Assembly (NCBI RefSeq): GCF_004123145.1
Contig: NZ_SDKC01000001.1
Span: forward strand, 1,693,501-1,757,500
Direction: 5' to 3'
DNA length: 64,000 nt
DNA from: Blautia faecicola
GTDB lineage: Bacteria > Bacillota > Clostridia > Lachnospirales > Lachnospiraceae
The translations under genes were made by a program, and so were the position numbers. The notes under the pieces are model-generated. The model saw only the letters and a list, made by a program, of their open reading frames with translations, made no database searches and was not told the origin of the DNA. Below are positions 1 to 8,263 of the stretch, in pieces; the stretch's first letter is position 1, and each line of letters starts with the position of its first letter.

Positions 1-205
1 CCTTGCAGCATTTCGACACCGGGCGGTCTATATGATCCTGGTGCACAATCATCCGAGCGGTAATCCGGAACCGAGCAAAGACGATCTTCTTTTTACAAAG
101 AGGGTATGGGAAGCCGGAGCACTGGTGGATATTCCGCTGCTGGATCATATTGTGATAGGGGATCAGCAGTATTTCAGTTTTCGACAGGAAGGGTTACTCT
201 CGTAA
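1..205 (+). CDS. radC: RadC family (JAB/MPN) protein, C-terminal part
   Basis: Only the last 67 codons lie in the window; the gene starts upstream and the frame is fixed by positions 2-4. The reading frame contains the JAB/MPN metal-binding signature HNHPSG followed by PSKDD, and later LLDHIVIG, all characteristic of RadC (formerly called DNA repair protein; the true role is unsettled). In many Firmicutes radC sits directly before mreB, as here, with 61 bases between the stop and the mreB start. The family call is firm from the motif; the function is not. Confidence 0.9.
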   Translation, partial: LAAFRHRAVYMILVHNHPSGNPEPSKDDLLFTKRVWEAGALVDIPLLDHIVIGDQQYFSFRQEGLLS

Positions 206-266
206 CAGGGAGGGTACTGAACAGCTACTGCTGGGATGATATGCAAAACAGAAGGGATATGCATTT

Positions 267-1280
267 ATGTTTAACAACCATGTATATGGAATTGACCTGG
301 GAAGTAATATGATCAAAATTTACTCTCAGAACAGTAATGAAATCTTAAAAGAGAAAAATATGATTGCCATTCGCAACAAAGATACCGTACTTGCCGTTGG
401 AGATGAAGCATATGAAATATACGAAAAGAATCCGACAAATGTAAAGGTATCTTCTCCGATGCTGAATGGTATGATCGCAAACATCAGTCACCTGGAGATC
501 ATGCTTCAACTGCTGCTGGATAAGACCGAGCGCAGCGTGGGGCGGCACCCGGTGATTTATTTTGCTGTTCCGGTGGATATGACGGAGATTGAGAAGCGTG
601 CGTATTACAGTATCGCACAGACCGGGCGGCTGCGGAAAAGCAAAGTCCTTCTGGTGGAACGACCGATTGCAGATGCACTGGCTCTTGGTATCCCGATCAT
701 GCGGACCAAAGGATCGATGATCGTAAACATTGGTGCAGCTACGACGGAGATTTCTGTCATCGCAGATTCCCGTGTGATCATCAGTAAGGTGATCCCGGTA
801 GGCGGTGACCGTCTGACACAGGATATCCAGAACACGATCCGCAGAAAACTTAATTTTTCTATCAGTGAACGGACGGCGGGCAGATTAAAACTTTCCCTCG
901 CAAATCTGGAAAAAGATACGAAAGATGCCAGAAAAATTATCGGCATTGACTGTGTGAGCGGTCTTCCGCGCGAGCGGGTGATCACATCCGCAGCGGTGAA
1001 CGAAGCGATTGTTCCGGCTGTCCGTGAGATCATCACAGAGATTCGGGCTTTTCTGGAACGTATTCCACCCCAGATACATAGAGTGATTCTTTCGGAAGGT
1101 ATCTATCTTACCGGAGGCAGTACACATCTGCCGTACATAGACCGGATAGTATCCAGACAAATCGGCTGTCCGATCCTGCTGTCACATTATTACGAACTCT
1201 GCACAGTCTACGGACTGAAAGAGATCATCACCCACGATGCGCTTCATCACTGGGCGTTCACTCCAAAAAAACAGAAGTAA
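267..1280 (+). CDS. mreB: rod shape-determining protein MreB/Mbl, divergent
   Basis: 337-aa actin-like protein that would polymerise under the membrane and guide lateral wall synthesis with MreC, MreD, RodA and PBP2. The phosphate-1 loop reads GIDLGSN (residues 9-15) and the adenosine motif reads LTGGSTH (281-287). The phosphate-2 loop, usually DIGGGTTE, is NIGAATTE (154-161), so an Asp and two Gly are changed. Length is normal for the family. The start at 267 follows AGAAGGG. It is first in a run of translationally coupled genes (mreC begins 9 bases after its stop). Position between radC and mreC supports MreB identity; nucleotide hydrolysis may be altered. Confidence 0.9.
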   Translation: MFNNHVYGIDLGSNMIKIYSQNSNEILKEKNMIAIRNKDTVLAVGDEAYEIYEKNPTNVKVSSPMLNGMIANISHLEIMLQLLLDKTERSVGRHPVIYFAVPVDMTEIEKRAYYSIAQTGRLRKSKVLLVERPIADALALGIPIMRTKGSMIVNIGAATTEISVIADSRVIISKVIPVGGDRLTQDIQNTIRRKLNFSISERTAGRLKLSLANLEKDTKDARKIIGIDCVSGLPRERVITSAAVNEAIVPAVREIITEIRAFLERIPPQIHRVILSEGIYLTGGSTHLPYIDRIVSRQIGCPILLSHYYELCTVYGLKEIITHDALHHWAFTPKKQK

Positions 1281-1289
1281 GGAGCTGTC

Positions 1290-2234
1290 ATGAAAAAAAA
1301 GAAACAATACAAAATGAAAACAAAACATCTGATCACTATGATGACAATCCTGTGTCTCGGACTGATCGTCCTTTCTCTGTCCACCAGTTTTTCTTTTGCA
1401 CCGGTGCGAAATGTTCTGGGCTATGTGATCGTTCCTTTCCAGAATGGTATTAATGAAGTCGGAACCTGGATGACAGATCAGAAAAAAGGATTCCAGAGCA
1501 TGAAAAAACTGGCTGCGGAAAATGAAGAACTGCAAAAACAGGTGGATGAACTTCAGGCGAAAAATACGACACTGTCTCAGGATCAGGAAGAACTGGACCG
1601 CCTGAGAGCATTGTACAGTCTGGATACCGATTATTCCGAGTATGACAAGGTTGCCGCTCAGGTTATCGGAAAAGATACCGGTAACTGGTACAGTACCTTT
1701 CTGATCAATCGGGGAAGTTCTGATGGCATTGAGGTGGATATGAATGTGATCGCGGATGGCGGTCTTGTTGGAATCGTTACCGAGACCGGTGCACACTGGG
1801 CTACGGTTCGTTCCATCATTGATGACAGCAGTAATGTAAGTGCTACGGTTACATCAATTTCCCAGAACTGTATGGTGACAGGAGACCTGCAGATGATGGA
1901 TGACGGGAAGATCCGTTTTATCCAGCTGACTGATAAAGAGGATCAGGTACATGAAGGAGATAAGATAGTAACTTCTTCTGTAAGTAACAAGTTTTTAAAG
2001 GGAATTCTGATCGGTTATATCAGCGAGGTCTCAACCGATGCCAACAAACTGACAAAGAGTGGTACGATTATTCCGGCGGTTGATTTTAATGACATTCAGG
2101 AAGTTCTGGTGATCAAAGAACTGAAACAGCAAAAGACCGATGATGTGACTTCAGAGGAATCGCAGACTCCGGATGACAGTACAACTCCGACACCGGATCC
2201 TGCACAGGATACACAGGAGGATACGAAAGAATGA
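1290..2234 (+). CDS. mreC: rod shape-determining protein MreC
   Basis: 314-aa bitopic membrane protein. It has a basic N-terminus, one membrane helix at about residues 13-31, a coiled coil at about 65-110 rich in Leu/Glu/Lys (dimerisation segment of MreC), and then the beta-rich extracytoplasmic MreC domain with INRGSSDGI and the VVGIVTE-like strand GLVGIVTE. The last 30 residues are a low-complexity Thr/Pro/Asp tail. The ribosome site TAAGGAG overlaps the mreB stop codon, and the last four bases (ATGA) are shared with the mreD start. It would scaffold PBP2 and RodA to MreB on the outer face of the membrane. Confidence 0.95.
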   Translation: MKKKKQYKMKTKHLITMMTILCLGLIVLSLSTSFSFAPVRNVLGYVIVPFQNGINEVGTWMTDQKKGFQSMKKLAAENEELQKQVDELQAKNTTLSQDQEELDRLRALYSLDTDYSEYDKVAAQVIGKDTGNWYSTFLINRGSSDGIEVDMNVIADGGLVGIVTETGAHWATVRSIIDDSSNVSATVTSISQNCMVTGDLQMMDDGKIRFIQLTDKEDQVHEGDKIVTSSVSNKFLKGILIGYISEVSTDANKLTKSGTIIPAVDFNDIQEVLVIKELKQQKTDDVTSEESQTPDDSTTPTPDPAQDTQEDTKE

Positions 2235-2746
2235 GAAGAAAGCTGATTCTGGCAGTATTGATTCTGCTGGCTTTTGTCTTACAGGGAACCGTGTTTCAGA
2301 CACTGTCCATTGCTTCGATCGTTCCGAATCTGCTGCTGATTCTCACAGTATCCTTTGGATTTATGCGGGGAAAGAAGGAAGGACTGTTCGTAGGATTTTT
2401 CTGCGGACTGCTGATCGATATTTTCTATGGAAATATGATTGGATTTTATGCCCTGATCTATATGTATATCGGTTTTGGAAACGGTTTTCTGTATAAGATC
2501 TTTTTTGACGAGGATGTCAAAGTCCCCATGGTGCTGGTTGCAGTCAGCGATATCGCCTATGGGGTGATCGTATACGGATTGCAGTTTATGATGCGCGGAC
2601 GACTGGATTTTCTCAGCTATCTGCAACATATCATTCTGCCGGAGATGGTGTACACAGTACTGCTCACCGCGGTACTTTACCGTCCACTGTACCGGCTGAA
2701 TCACTGGCTTACGGAAAATGAATGGGAGGGACCCAAGTTACCTTGA
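2231..2746 (+). CDS. mreD: rod shape-determining protein MreD
   Basis: 171-aa very hydrophobic protein with about five membrane spans and the MreD-typical N-terminal helix followed by NLLLILTVSFGFMRGKKEG and GLLIDIFYG. Its ATG overlaps the mreC stop (ATGA), and its TGA overlaps the ATG proposed for PBP2, so translation of mreC, mreD and PBP2 is probably coupled. MreD is the membrane partner of MreC; its sequence is poorly conserved and the call rests on hydropathy, length and position. Confidence 0.92.
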   Translation: MRRKLILAVLILLAFVLQGTVFQTLSIASIVPNLLLILTVSFGFMRGKKEGLFVGFFCGLLIDIFYGNMIGFYALIYMYIGFGNGFLYKIFFDEDVKVPMVLVAVSDIAYGVIVYGLQFMMRGRLDFLSYLQHIILPEMVYTVLLTAVLYRPLYRLNHWLTENEWEGPKLP

Positions 2747-5655
2747 TGAGACGACCAAGAAAAAAACGTAAAAAATTTGTAATTCCAAGAACCACTGTGC
2801 TGATTTTTATCTTTGCGGCACTGAGTCTGGTGCTGATCCATCGGCTGTTTTCTCTGCAGATTATTCACGGGCAGGAATATGCGGATAACTTCAGCATTAT
2901 GACGACAAAGACGAGGACACTGAAAAGTACCCGAGGCAATCTCTATGATCGAAACGGTCAGGTTCTTGCTTCTAACGAACTGTCTTATTCGATCACACTG
3001 GAGGACAGTGGTGACTATGCAAATAATACAGAAAGAAACCGTAGTCTGAATGGAGAAATCTACAAGATTATTCAGATTATTGAAAGCAACGGAGACACAA
3101 TCAACAGCGATTTCCGTATCAGCGTCGACAGTTCCGGAAACTACAGCTATGATGTGGAAGGCACGACACTGTCACGTTTCAAAGCGGATGTATATGGACA
3201 CAGCTATATCGACGATCTGACAGCTGACGAGACCAATGCTTCCGCGCAGCAGATGGTGGAAGCCATGCTGGAACGATATGAGATCCCGTACGACCACAGC
3301 GGGTACAAAGATACGGAACTCAAAGCGGCACAGGAGGCGGGACTTCCGGAGCAGCTGACAAAAGAAGAAGCACTCAAGATTATTTCCGTACGGTATGCAC
3401 TTTCGACTACAAGTTTCCGAAAATATATCCCGGTAACGATTGCAACAGATGTTTCGGAAGATACCGTAGCTGCTATTCAGGAAAATAAGAGCCTGCTCGA
3501 GGGTGTGGATGTGCAGGAAGATTCCGTACGTGTCTATACGGACAGCATTTATTTTGCACCGCTTCTCGGTTATACCGGAAAAGTTTCTTCTGATGAACTT
3601 GCGGATCTTCGTACGGAGAATCCGGATGCGGGTTACAGTACGACTTCTATCGTAGGAAAATCCGGTCTGGAGAAAGTCCTGGAGCCAACGCTTCAGGGAA
3701 AAGACGGATCGGAGAAAGTATATGTAGATTATTATGGAAAAGTTTTACAGATTGATGACGATTCCCAAGAAGATCCGGTACAGGGAAATAATGTATATCT
3801 TACCATCGATAAGGATCTGCAGATCGCCTGCTATAAAGTGCTTGAGCAGAAGATTGCAGGTGTGCTGGTGGCAAATATTCAGAATATCAAATCCTTCAAG
3901 GCGGATGAAAATACCGATGCATCTACCATCCCGATTCCGATTTATGATGTGTATTATGCACTGATCAATAACTCCGTGCTTGATATCGATCATTTTACAG
4001 CTTCAGATGCGTCCGAGACCGAACAGAAGATTGCAGCGGCACTGGAACGGAAGCAGGAAGAAATCTTCCAGAAAGTGGATGAACAGCTGACCGGAAGTGA
4101 TACTAAGCCGTATAAGGATCTTAGCGAAGAGATGCAGGGATATGTCAGCTATATTGTCAACGATCTTCTGATGGACAAAACAGGAATCCTTTCAGAGACA
4201 TCCATTGATAAGAACGATGAGATGTATAAAGCGTGGACAAAAGATGAGACGATCTCCCTGCAGGAATACCTGACCTATGCGGCAAGTCAGAACTGGATTG
4301 ATATTTCCAAGTTCTCAGATAAAAATACCTATCTGGATTCCACAGAGGTATATCAGGAACTGTCGGCGTATATTTCAGATTATCTGTCTACCGATCAGGA
4401 TTTCAGTAAGATGTTATATAAATATCTGCTGCTGGATGATGAGATCACAGGAAAACAGCTTTGCACGGTTCTGTATGAACAGGGAATCCTGTCTACCGAT
4501 GATGAGGACTATCAGAATTTTAAATCAGGAAATCTTTCCTCGATGGATCTGATGCTTCGAAAGATCAGTTCTCTGGAGATCACACCGGCACAGCTGGCAC
4601 TGGATCCGTGTTCCGGTTCGGTCGTGATTACCAACCCGTCTACCGGAGAGACCCTGGCATGTGTATCCTATCCGGGATATGACAATAACCGTCTTGCCAA
4701 TAATATGGATACGGATTATTACAGAAAACTGAACAAGGATCTGTCCACACCGTTTTATAACAAGGCGACGCAGGAACGTACGGCACCGGGTTCTACATTT
4801 AAACCGGTAACTGCGATTGCCGGTCTGTCGGAAGGTGTGATCACAGATAATGATTATATCTACTGTGGCGGAAGATTTGACAAGCTGCCGGGTGCTCCGT
4901 TGAACTGCTGGTTACTGAGCGGACATGGCGCACTTTCCATCCGGGATGGTATTGCTAATTCCTGCAACGTATTCTTCAGTGAGACAGCTTACCGTCTGGG
5001 ACAGAATGAGGAAGGAACTTTTAACGATAATACCGCCATGCAGAAGCTGATCCAGTATGCCAACCTTATGGGACTGGATAAGAAGTCCGGTCTGGAGATC
5101 TCTGAAGCATCTCCGCAGGTTTCCAATGAACTGCCGATCCCGTCCGCTATCGGACAGGGTACTCACAGTTATACCACATCTCAGCTTGCCCGCTATGCAA
5201 CAGTTCTGGCAAGCAGTGGTAATGTATATAATCTCTCACTGTTAGATAAATCAACAGATTCCGATGGCAATCTGATTGAGGATTATACACCGGAAATGAT
5301 CGATCATGCGGATCTGAGCCAGAGTATCTGGGATGATGTCCATGCCGGTATGGAAGGCGTTATCACCAAATCCAACTGGGGCATTTTCCAAGATCTGAAT
5401 GTTACACTAGCAGGTAAAACAGGTACGGCACAGCAGAGTAAAAACCGTGCAAACCACAGTTTGTTCATCGGTTATGCACCGGCGGATAACCCGCAGATCG
5501 CGTGGGCGATCCGTATCGCAAACGGTTATGCGTCAACAAACTCCGAACTGGTAGCAAAAGATATTCTGAACTACTACTTCGGACTGAAAGATGAAACAGA
5601 GATTCTTACCGGACAGGCAAGTTCAGCCAGCAATTCCAACGCAGGTACGGACTGA
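2746..5655 (+). CDS. mrdA: penicillin-binding protein 2 (class B transpeptidase) with large insertion
   Basis: Class B PBP that cross-links lateral peptidoglycan together with RodA. A basic N-terminus and one membrane helix (about residues 15-35) are followed by the PBP dimerisation domain and a transpeptidase domain with STFK (Ser683), SCN (739) and KTGT (891). The protein is 969 aa, much longer than the roughly 600-750 aa typical of the family: about 250 acidic residues (roughly 371-623) are inserted between the LTIDKDLQ helix and the GSVVITNPSTGE strand. I chose ATG 2746 because it overlaps the mreD TGA and begins MRRPRKKRKK; an ATG at 2722 is in frame. Its position before minD and rodA supports a role in elongation. 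Confidence 0.93.
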   Translation: MRRPRKKRKKFVIPRTTVLIFIFAALSLVLIHRLFSLQIIHGQEYADNFSIMTTKTRTLKSTRGNLYDRNGQVLASNELSYSITLEDSGDYANNTERNRSLNGEIYKIIQIIESNGDTINSDFRISVDSSGNYSYDVEGTTLSRFKADVYGHSYIDDLTADETNASAQQMVEAMLERYEIPYDHSGYKDTELKAAQEAGLPEQLTKEEALKIISVRYALSTTSFRKYIPVTIATDVSEDTVAAIQENKSLLEGVDVQEDSVRVYTDSIYFAPLLGYTGKVSSDELADLRTENPDAGYSTTSIVGKSGLEKVLEPTLQGKDGSEKVYVDYYGKVLQIDDDSQEDPVQGNNVYLTIDKDLQIACYKVLEQKIAGVLVANIQNIKSFKADENTDASTIPIPIYDVYYALINNSVLDIDHFTASDASETEQKIAAALERKQEEIFQKVDEQLTGSDTKPYKDLSEEMQGYVSYIVNDLLMDKTGILSETSIDKNDEMYKAWTKDETISLQEYLTYAASQNWIDISKFSDKNTYLDSTEVYQELSAYISDYLSTDQDFSKMLYKYLLLDDEITGKQLCTVLYEQGILSTDDEDYQNFKSGNLSSMDLMLRKISSLEITPAQLALDPCSGSVVITNPSTGETLACVSYPGYDNNRLANNMDTDYYRKLNKDLSTPFYNKATQERTAPGSTFKPVTAIAGLSEGVITDNDYIYCGGRFDKLPGAPLNCWLLSGHGALSIRDGIANSCNVFFSETAYRLGQNEEGTFNDNTAMQKLIQYANLMGLDKKSGLEISEASPQVSNELPIPSAIGQGTHSYTTSQLARYATVLASSGNVYNLSLLDKSTDSDGNLIEDYTPEMIDHADLSQSIWDDVHAGMEGVITKSNWGIFQDLNVTLAGKTGTAQQSKNRANHSLFIGYAPADNPQIAWAIRIANGYASTNSELVAKDILNYYFGLKDETEILTGQASSASNSNAGTD

Positions 5656-5704
5656 TCAAGATGCGAAAGACAGACAATATGAACAAATCTCAGGAGGATT
5701 GGAT

Positions 5705-6484
5705 ATGAGTGAAGTAATTGTTGTTACATCCGGGAAAGGCGGCGTCGGTAAGACAACGACAGCTGCAAATATCGGTACCGGACTTGCGGCACTGGATAAG
5801 AAAGTAGTGCTGGTAGACACAGATATCGGTCTTCGGAACCTGGATGTAGTGCTTGGTCTGGAGAACCGGATCGTGTACAATCTGGTCGATGTGATTGAAG
5901 GAAACTGTCGGTTAAAACAGGCACTGATCAAAGACAAACGGTATGCGAATCTGTTCCTGCTCCCGTCAGCACAGACCAGAGACAAGACTTCCGTCACACC
6001 GGAACAGATGAAAAAGCTGTGTGAAGAACTGAAAAAGCAGTTTGACTATATCCTGCTGGATTGTCCGGCAGGAATCGAGCAGGGCTTTCGAAATGCGATT
6101 GCCGGGGCTTCCAAAGCACTGGTGGTGACAACGCCGGAGGTTTCTGCGATTCGCGATGCAGACCGAATCATCGGACTTCTGGAGGCGGAGGATCTGAGAG
6201 ATATCCATCTGATCATCAACCGTCTCCGTATGGATATGGTAAAACGTGGGGACATGATGTCTGTGGAAGATGTCTCAGACATCCTGGCGGTTCCTCTGAT
6301 CGGAATTCTTCCTGATGATGAGCAGGTTGTGATCGCGACGAATCAGGGAGAACCACTTGCCGGAAAGCCCGGTTTGTGCGGACAGGCGTATACCAATATC
6401 TGTCGGCGGATCCTGGGGGAGGAAGTTCCTTTCCTGGATCTCGATGTAAAAAAAGGATTTTTGGGACGGTTGTTTGGCAGATAG
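5705..6484 (+). CDS. minD: septum site-determining ATPase MinD
   Basis: 259-aa ParA/MinD-type ATPase that binds membrane as an ATP dimer and positions the division site. The deviant Walker A motif GKGGVGKTT is at residues 10-18, switch I/II regions DTDIGLRNLD and LLDCPAGIEQG follow, and the C-terminus (VKKGFLGRLFGR) is the amphipathic membrane-targeting helix. The frame is open upstream to 5591, but AGGAGG at 5692-5697 with 7-base spacing selects ATG 5705. minE follows 10 bases later. No minC lies next to it, which is unusual since minC and minD are normally adjacent. Confidence 0.97.
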   Translation: MSEVIVVTSGKGGVGKTTTAANIGTGLAALDKKVVLVDTDIGLRNLDVVLGLENRIVYNLVDVIEGNCRLKQALIKDKRYANLFLLPSAQTRDKTSVTPEQMKKLCEELKKQFDYILLDCPAGIEQGFRNAIAGASKALVVTTPEVSAIRDADRIIGLLEAEDLRDIHLIINRLRMDMVKRGDMMSVEDVSDILAVPLIGILPDDEQVVIATNQGEPLAGKPGLCGQAYTNICRRILGEEVPFLDLDVKKGFLGRLFGR

Positions 6485-6494
6485 GAGGAAAGCA

Positions 6495-6743
6495 ATGGGA
6501 ATCTTCAGCAAAAAACGGAAAGCCTCTGGCACCATTGCAAAAGACAGACTCAAACTGCTTCTCATATCGGATCGGGTGAGCTGTTCACCCCAGACGATGC
6601 AGATGTTAAAAAACGATATGATAAAAGCTGCGGGAAAATACATACCTGTTGATGCAGGAAAGGTGACGATCTGTTTTCATCAGTCACCGCCCGTTCTCAC
6701 AGCAGATATACCGTTAAAATCCAGAAAGGATACAGGATCTTAA
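6495..6743 (+). CDS. minE: cell division topological specificity factor MinE
   Basis: 82-aa protein with MinE layout: an N-terminal MGIFSKKRK membrane-contact stretch, then AKDRLKLLLISDR, the segment that contacts MinD and stimulates its ATPase, then a short C-terminal topological domain containing MLKNDMIKAAGKYI and VTICFH. AGGAGG (6483-6488) with 6-base spacing selects this ATG over one 21 bases upstream. It would drive pole-to-pole or patch dynamics of MinD. The presence of MinE (rather than DivIVA/MinJ) is common in Clostridia. Confidence 0.92.
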   Translation: MGIFSKKRKASGTIAKDRLKLLLISDRVSCSPQTMQMLKNDMIKAAGKYIPVDAGKVTICFHQSPPVLTADIPLKSRKDTGS

Positions 6744-6744
6744 C

Positions 6745-7899
6745 ATGTTTAAACTTTACAGATTGAAAAACTATAATTTCCGGCTGATCATCTGGCTTCT
6801 GATGATCAGCGGGATCGGAGTACTGCTGGTGGGAAGCGCGAAGGCTTCCCTGCAGTCGAGACAGCTGATCGGTGTGATCCTCGGTCTTGTGGTGATGGTT
6901 GCTGTTTCTTTGATGGACTACAGCTGGCTTCTGAATTTTTACTGGATCATCTATGTGTTCAACATTGTGATGCTGTTGATCGTCCGTTTCTTCGGCGATT
7001 CGGCGGGTGGTGCTACCCGATGGCTGGATCTTGGATTTATCCGTTTCCAGCCGACGGAGCTTTCAAAGATCCTGCTGATCATGTTTTTTGCCCGGTTTTT
7101 AATGGATCACGAAGACACGCTGAATACCTGGAAGACGATTCTGGCTTCCGTGGCTCTCCTTGCGGTACCGTTGGTACTGATCAAGATCCAGCCGGACCTG
7201 AAAAATACGATTACCGTAACGGTTGTATTCTGTCTGTTGATGTATGTGGCAGGACTCAGTTATAAGATCATCGGAGTGGTTCTCGGAATTGCCATTCCAC
7301 TGGTGATTGCAGCGTTTGTCCTGATCACACAGACAGATATCAAAATTATTGATTCCTATCAGAAAGCCCGAATTATGTCCTGGTTGTATCCGGAAGACGA
7401 GACTTACAAGGATGATGTTATCCAGCAGCAAAATTCTATCACAGCCATCGGTTCCGGTGAACTTACCGGAAAGGGATATAACAACAACAAAGTTTCTTCT
7501 GCAAACAAGGGAAATTTTGTTACTCAGATCCAGACGGACTTTATCTTTGCAGTTGCAGGGGAAGAGCTTGGATTTGTCGGGAGTACTTTTATCGTAATAC
7601 TCTTGTTTCTTATCGTAGTTGAATGTATACTGACAAGCAGAAAGGCCAAAGATTTATCGGGTAAGATCTTATGCTGCGGAGTAGCAGGCGTTGTCGGTTT
7701 CCAGAGTTTTCTGAACATCTGTGTAGCCACCGGCGTCCTGCCAAACACAGGAACACCGCTTCCGTTCGTAAGTTATGGTCTGACATCTCTGGTCAGTCTG
7801 TACATCGGTATGGGACTGGTATTAAATGTAGGTCTGCAAAACAGAAGATATTTGGGAGGAGAAAAAAATGAACATCGGCTTCATCGCACACGAATCTAA
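6745..7899 (+). CDS. rodA: SEDS-family peptidoglycan glycosyltransferase RodA
   Basis: 384-aa polytopic membrane protein (about ten spans) of the FtsW/RodA/SpoVE family, which polymerises lipid II into glycan strands. Conserved SEDS features are visible: GATRWLDLG, FQPTELSKI, the long extracytoplasmic loop with QQQNSITAIGSGELTGKGY, TDFIFAVAGEELGF, and the late GTPLPFVSYGLTSLV. Position next to PBP2 and mreBCD favours RodA over FtsW. The 3' end overlaps mgsA by 32 bases. Confidence 0.95.
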   Translation: MFKLYRLKNYNFRLIIWLLMISGIGVLLVGSAKASLQSRQLIGVILGLVVMVAVSLMDYSWLLNFYWIIYVFNIVMLLIVRFFGDSAGGATRWLDLGFIRFQPTELSKILLIMFFARFLMDHEDTLNTWKTILASVALLAVPLVLIKIQPDLKNTITVTVVFCLLMYVAGLSYKIIGVVLGIAIPLVIAAFVLITQTDIKIIDSYQKARIMSWLYPEDETYKDDVIQQQNSITAIGSGELTGKGYNNNKVSSANKGNFVTQIQTDFIFAVAGEELGFVGSTFIVILLFLIVVECILTSRKAKDLSGKILCCGVAGVVGFQSFLNICVATGVLPNTGTPLPFVSYGLTSLVSLYIGMGLVLNVGLQNRRYLGGEKNEHRLHRTRI

Positions 7900-8263
7900 G
7901 AAAAAACTGCTTCAGAATTTTTGTATTGCATACAGAGGAATCCTCAGCAAGCATCAGCTCTATGCGACCGGAACATCCGGGCGTCTGATTGAGGAGGCTA
8001 CGAACCTGGACGTCCATAAACTGCTCGCAGGTCATGTGGGCGGCGAACAGCAGATGGCATCCATGATCGAACAGAACCAGATGGATCTGGTGATTTTCCT
8101 TTGCGGACCGTATCAGGAGAAAAAACACGAACCGGATGCACATAAGATTTTCCGGCTGTGTGATACCCATATTATCCCGCTGGCAACCAATCTTGCCACA
8201 GCAGAACTTTTGATCAAATCCCTGGACAGAGGAGAACTTGACTGGCGTGAAATCTATAAATAA
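7868..8263 (+). CDS. mgsA: methylglyoxal synthase with altered active-site residues
   Basis: 131-aa protein of the MgsA fold, which converts dihydroxyacetone phosphate to methylglyoxal and phosphate as a bypass of lower glycolysis. Typical stretches are present: IGFIAHESKKK, LYATGTSGRLIEE, HEPD (87-90), RLCDTHIIPLATNLATAE. In the E. coli numbering the catalytic Asp71 in GGDQQ is Glu here (GGEQQ, Glu60), and Asp91 in the RDPL-like motif is Gly (LCGPY, Gly80); the His98/Asp101 equivalents are kept. Ribosome site GGGAGGAG precedes ATG 7868, inside the 3' end of rodA. Activity may be reduced or the change may be a clade variant. Confidence 0.85.
   Translation: MNIGFIAHESKKKLLQNFCIAYRGILSKHQLYATGTSGRLIEEATNLDVHKLLAGHVGGEQQMASMIEQNQMDLVIFLCGPYQEKKHEPDAHKIFRLCDTHIIPLATNLATAELLIKSLDRGELDWREIYK

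Noticed and set aside
605-1160. Open frames on the minus strand opposite mreB
   Set aside because: Antisense shadows; mreB carries clear actin-family motifs and the shadows have no domain or ribosome site.
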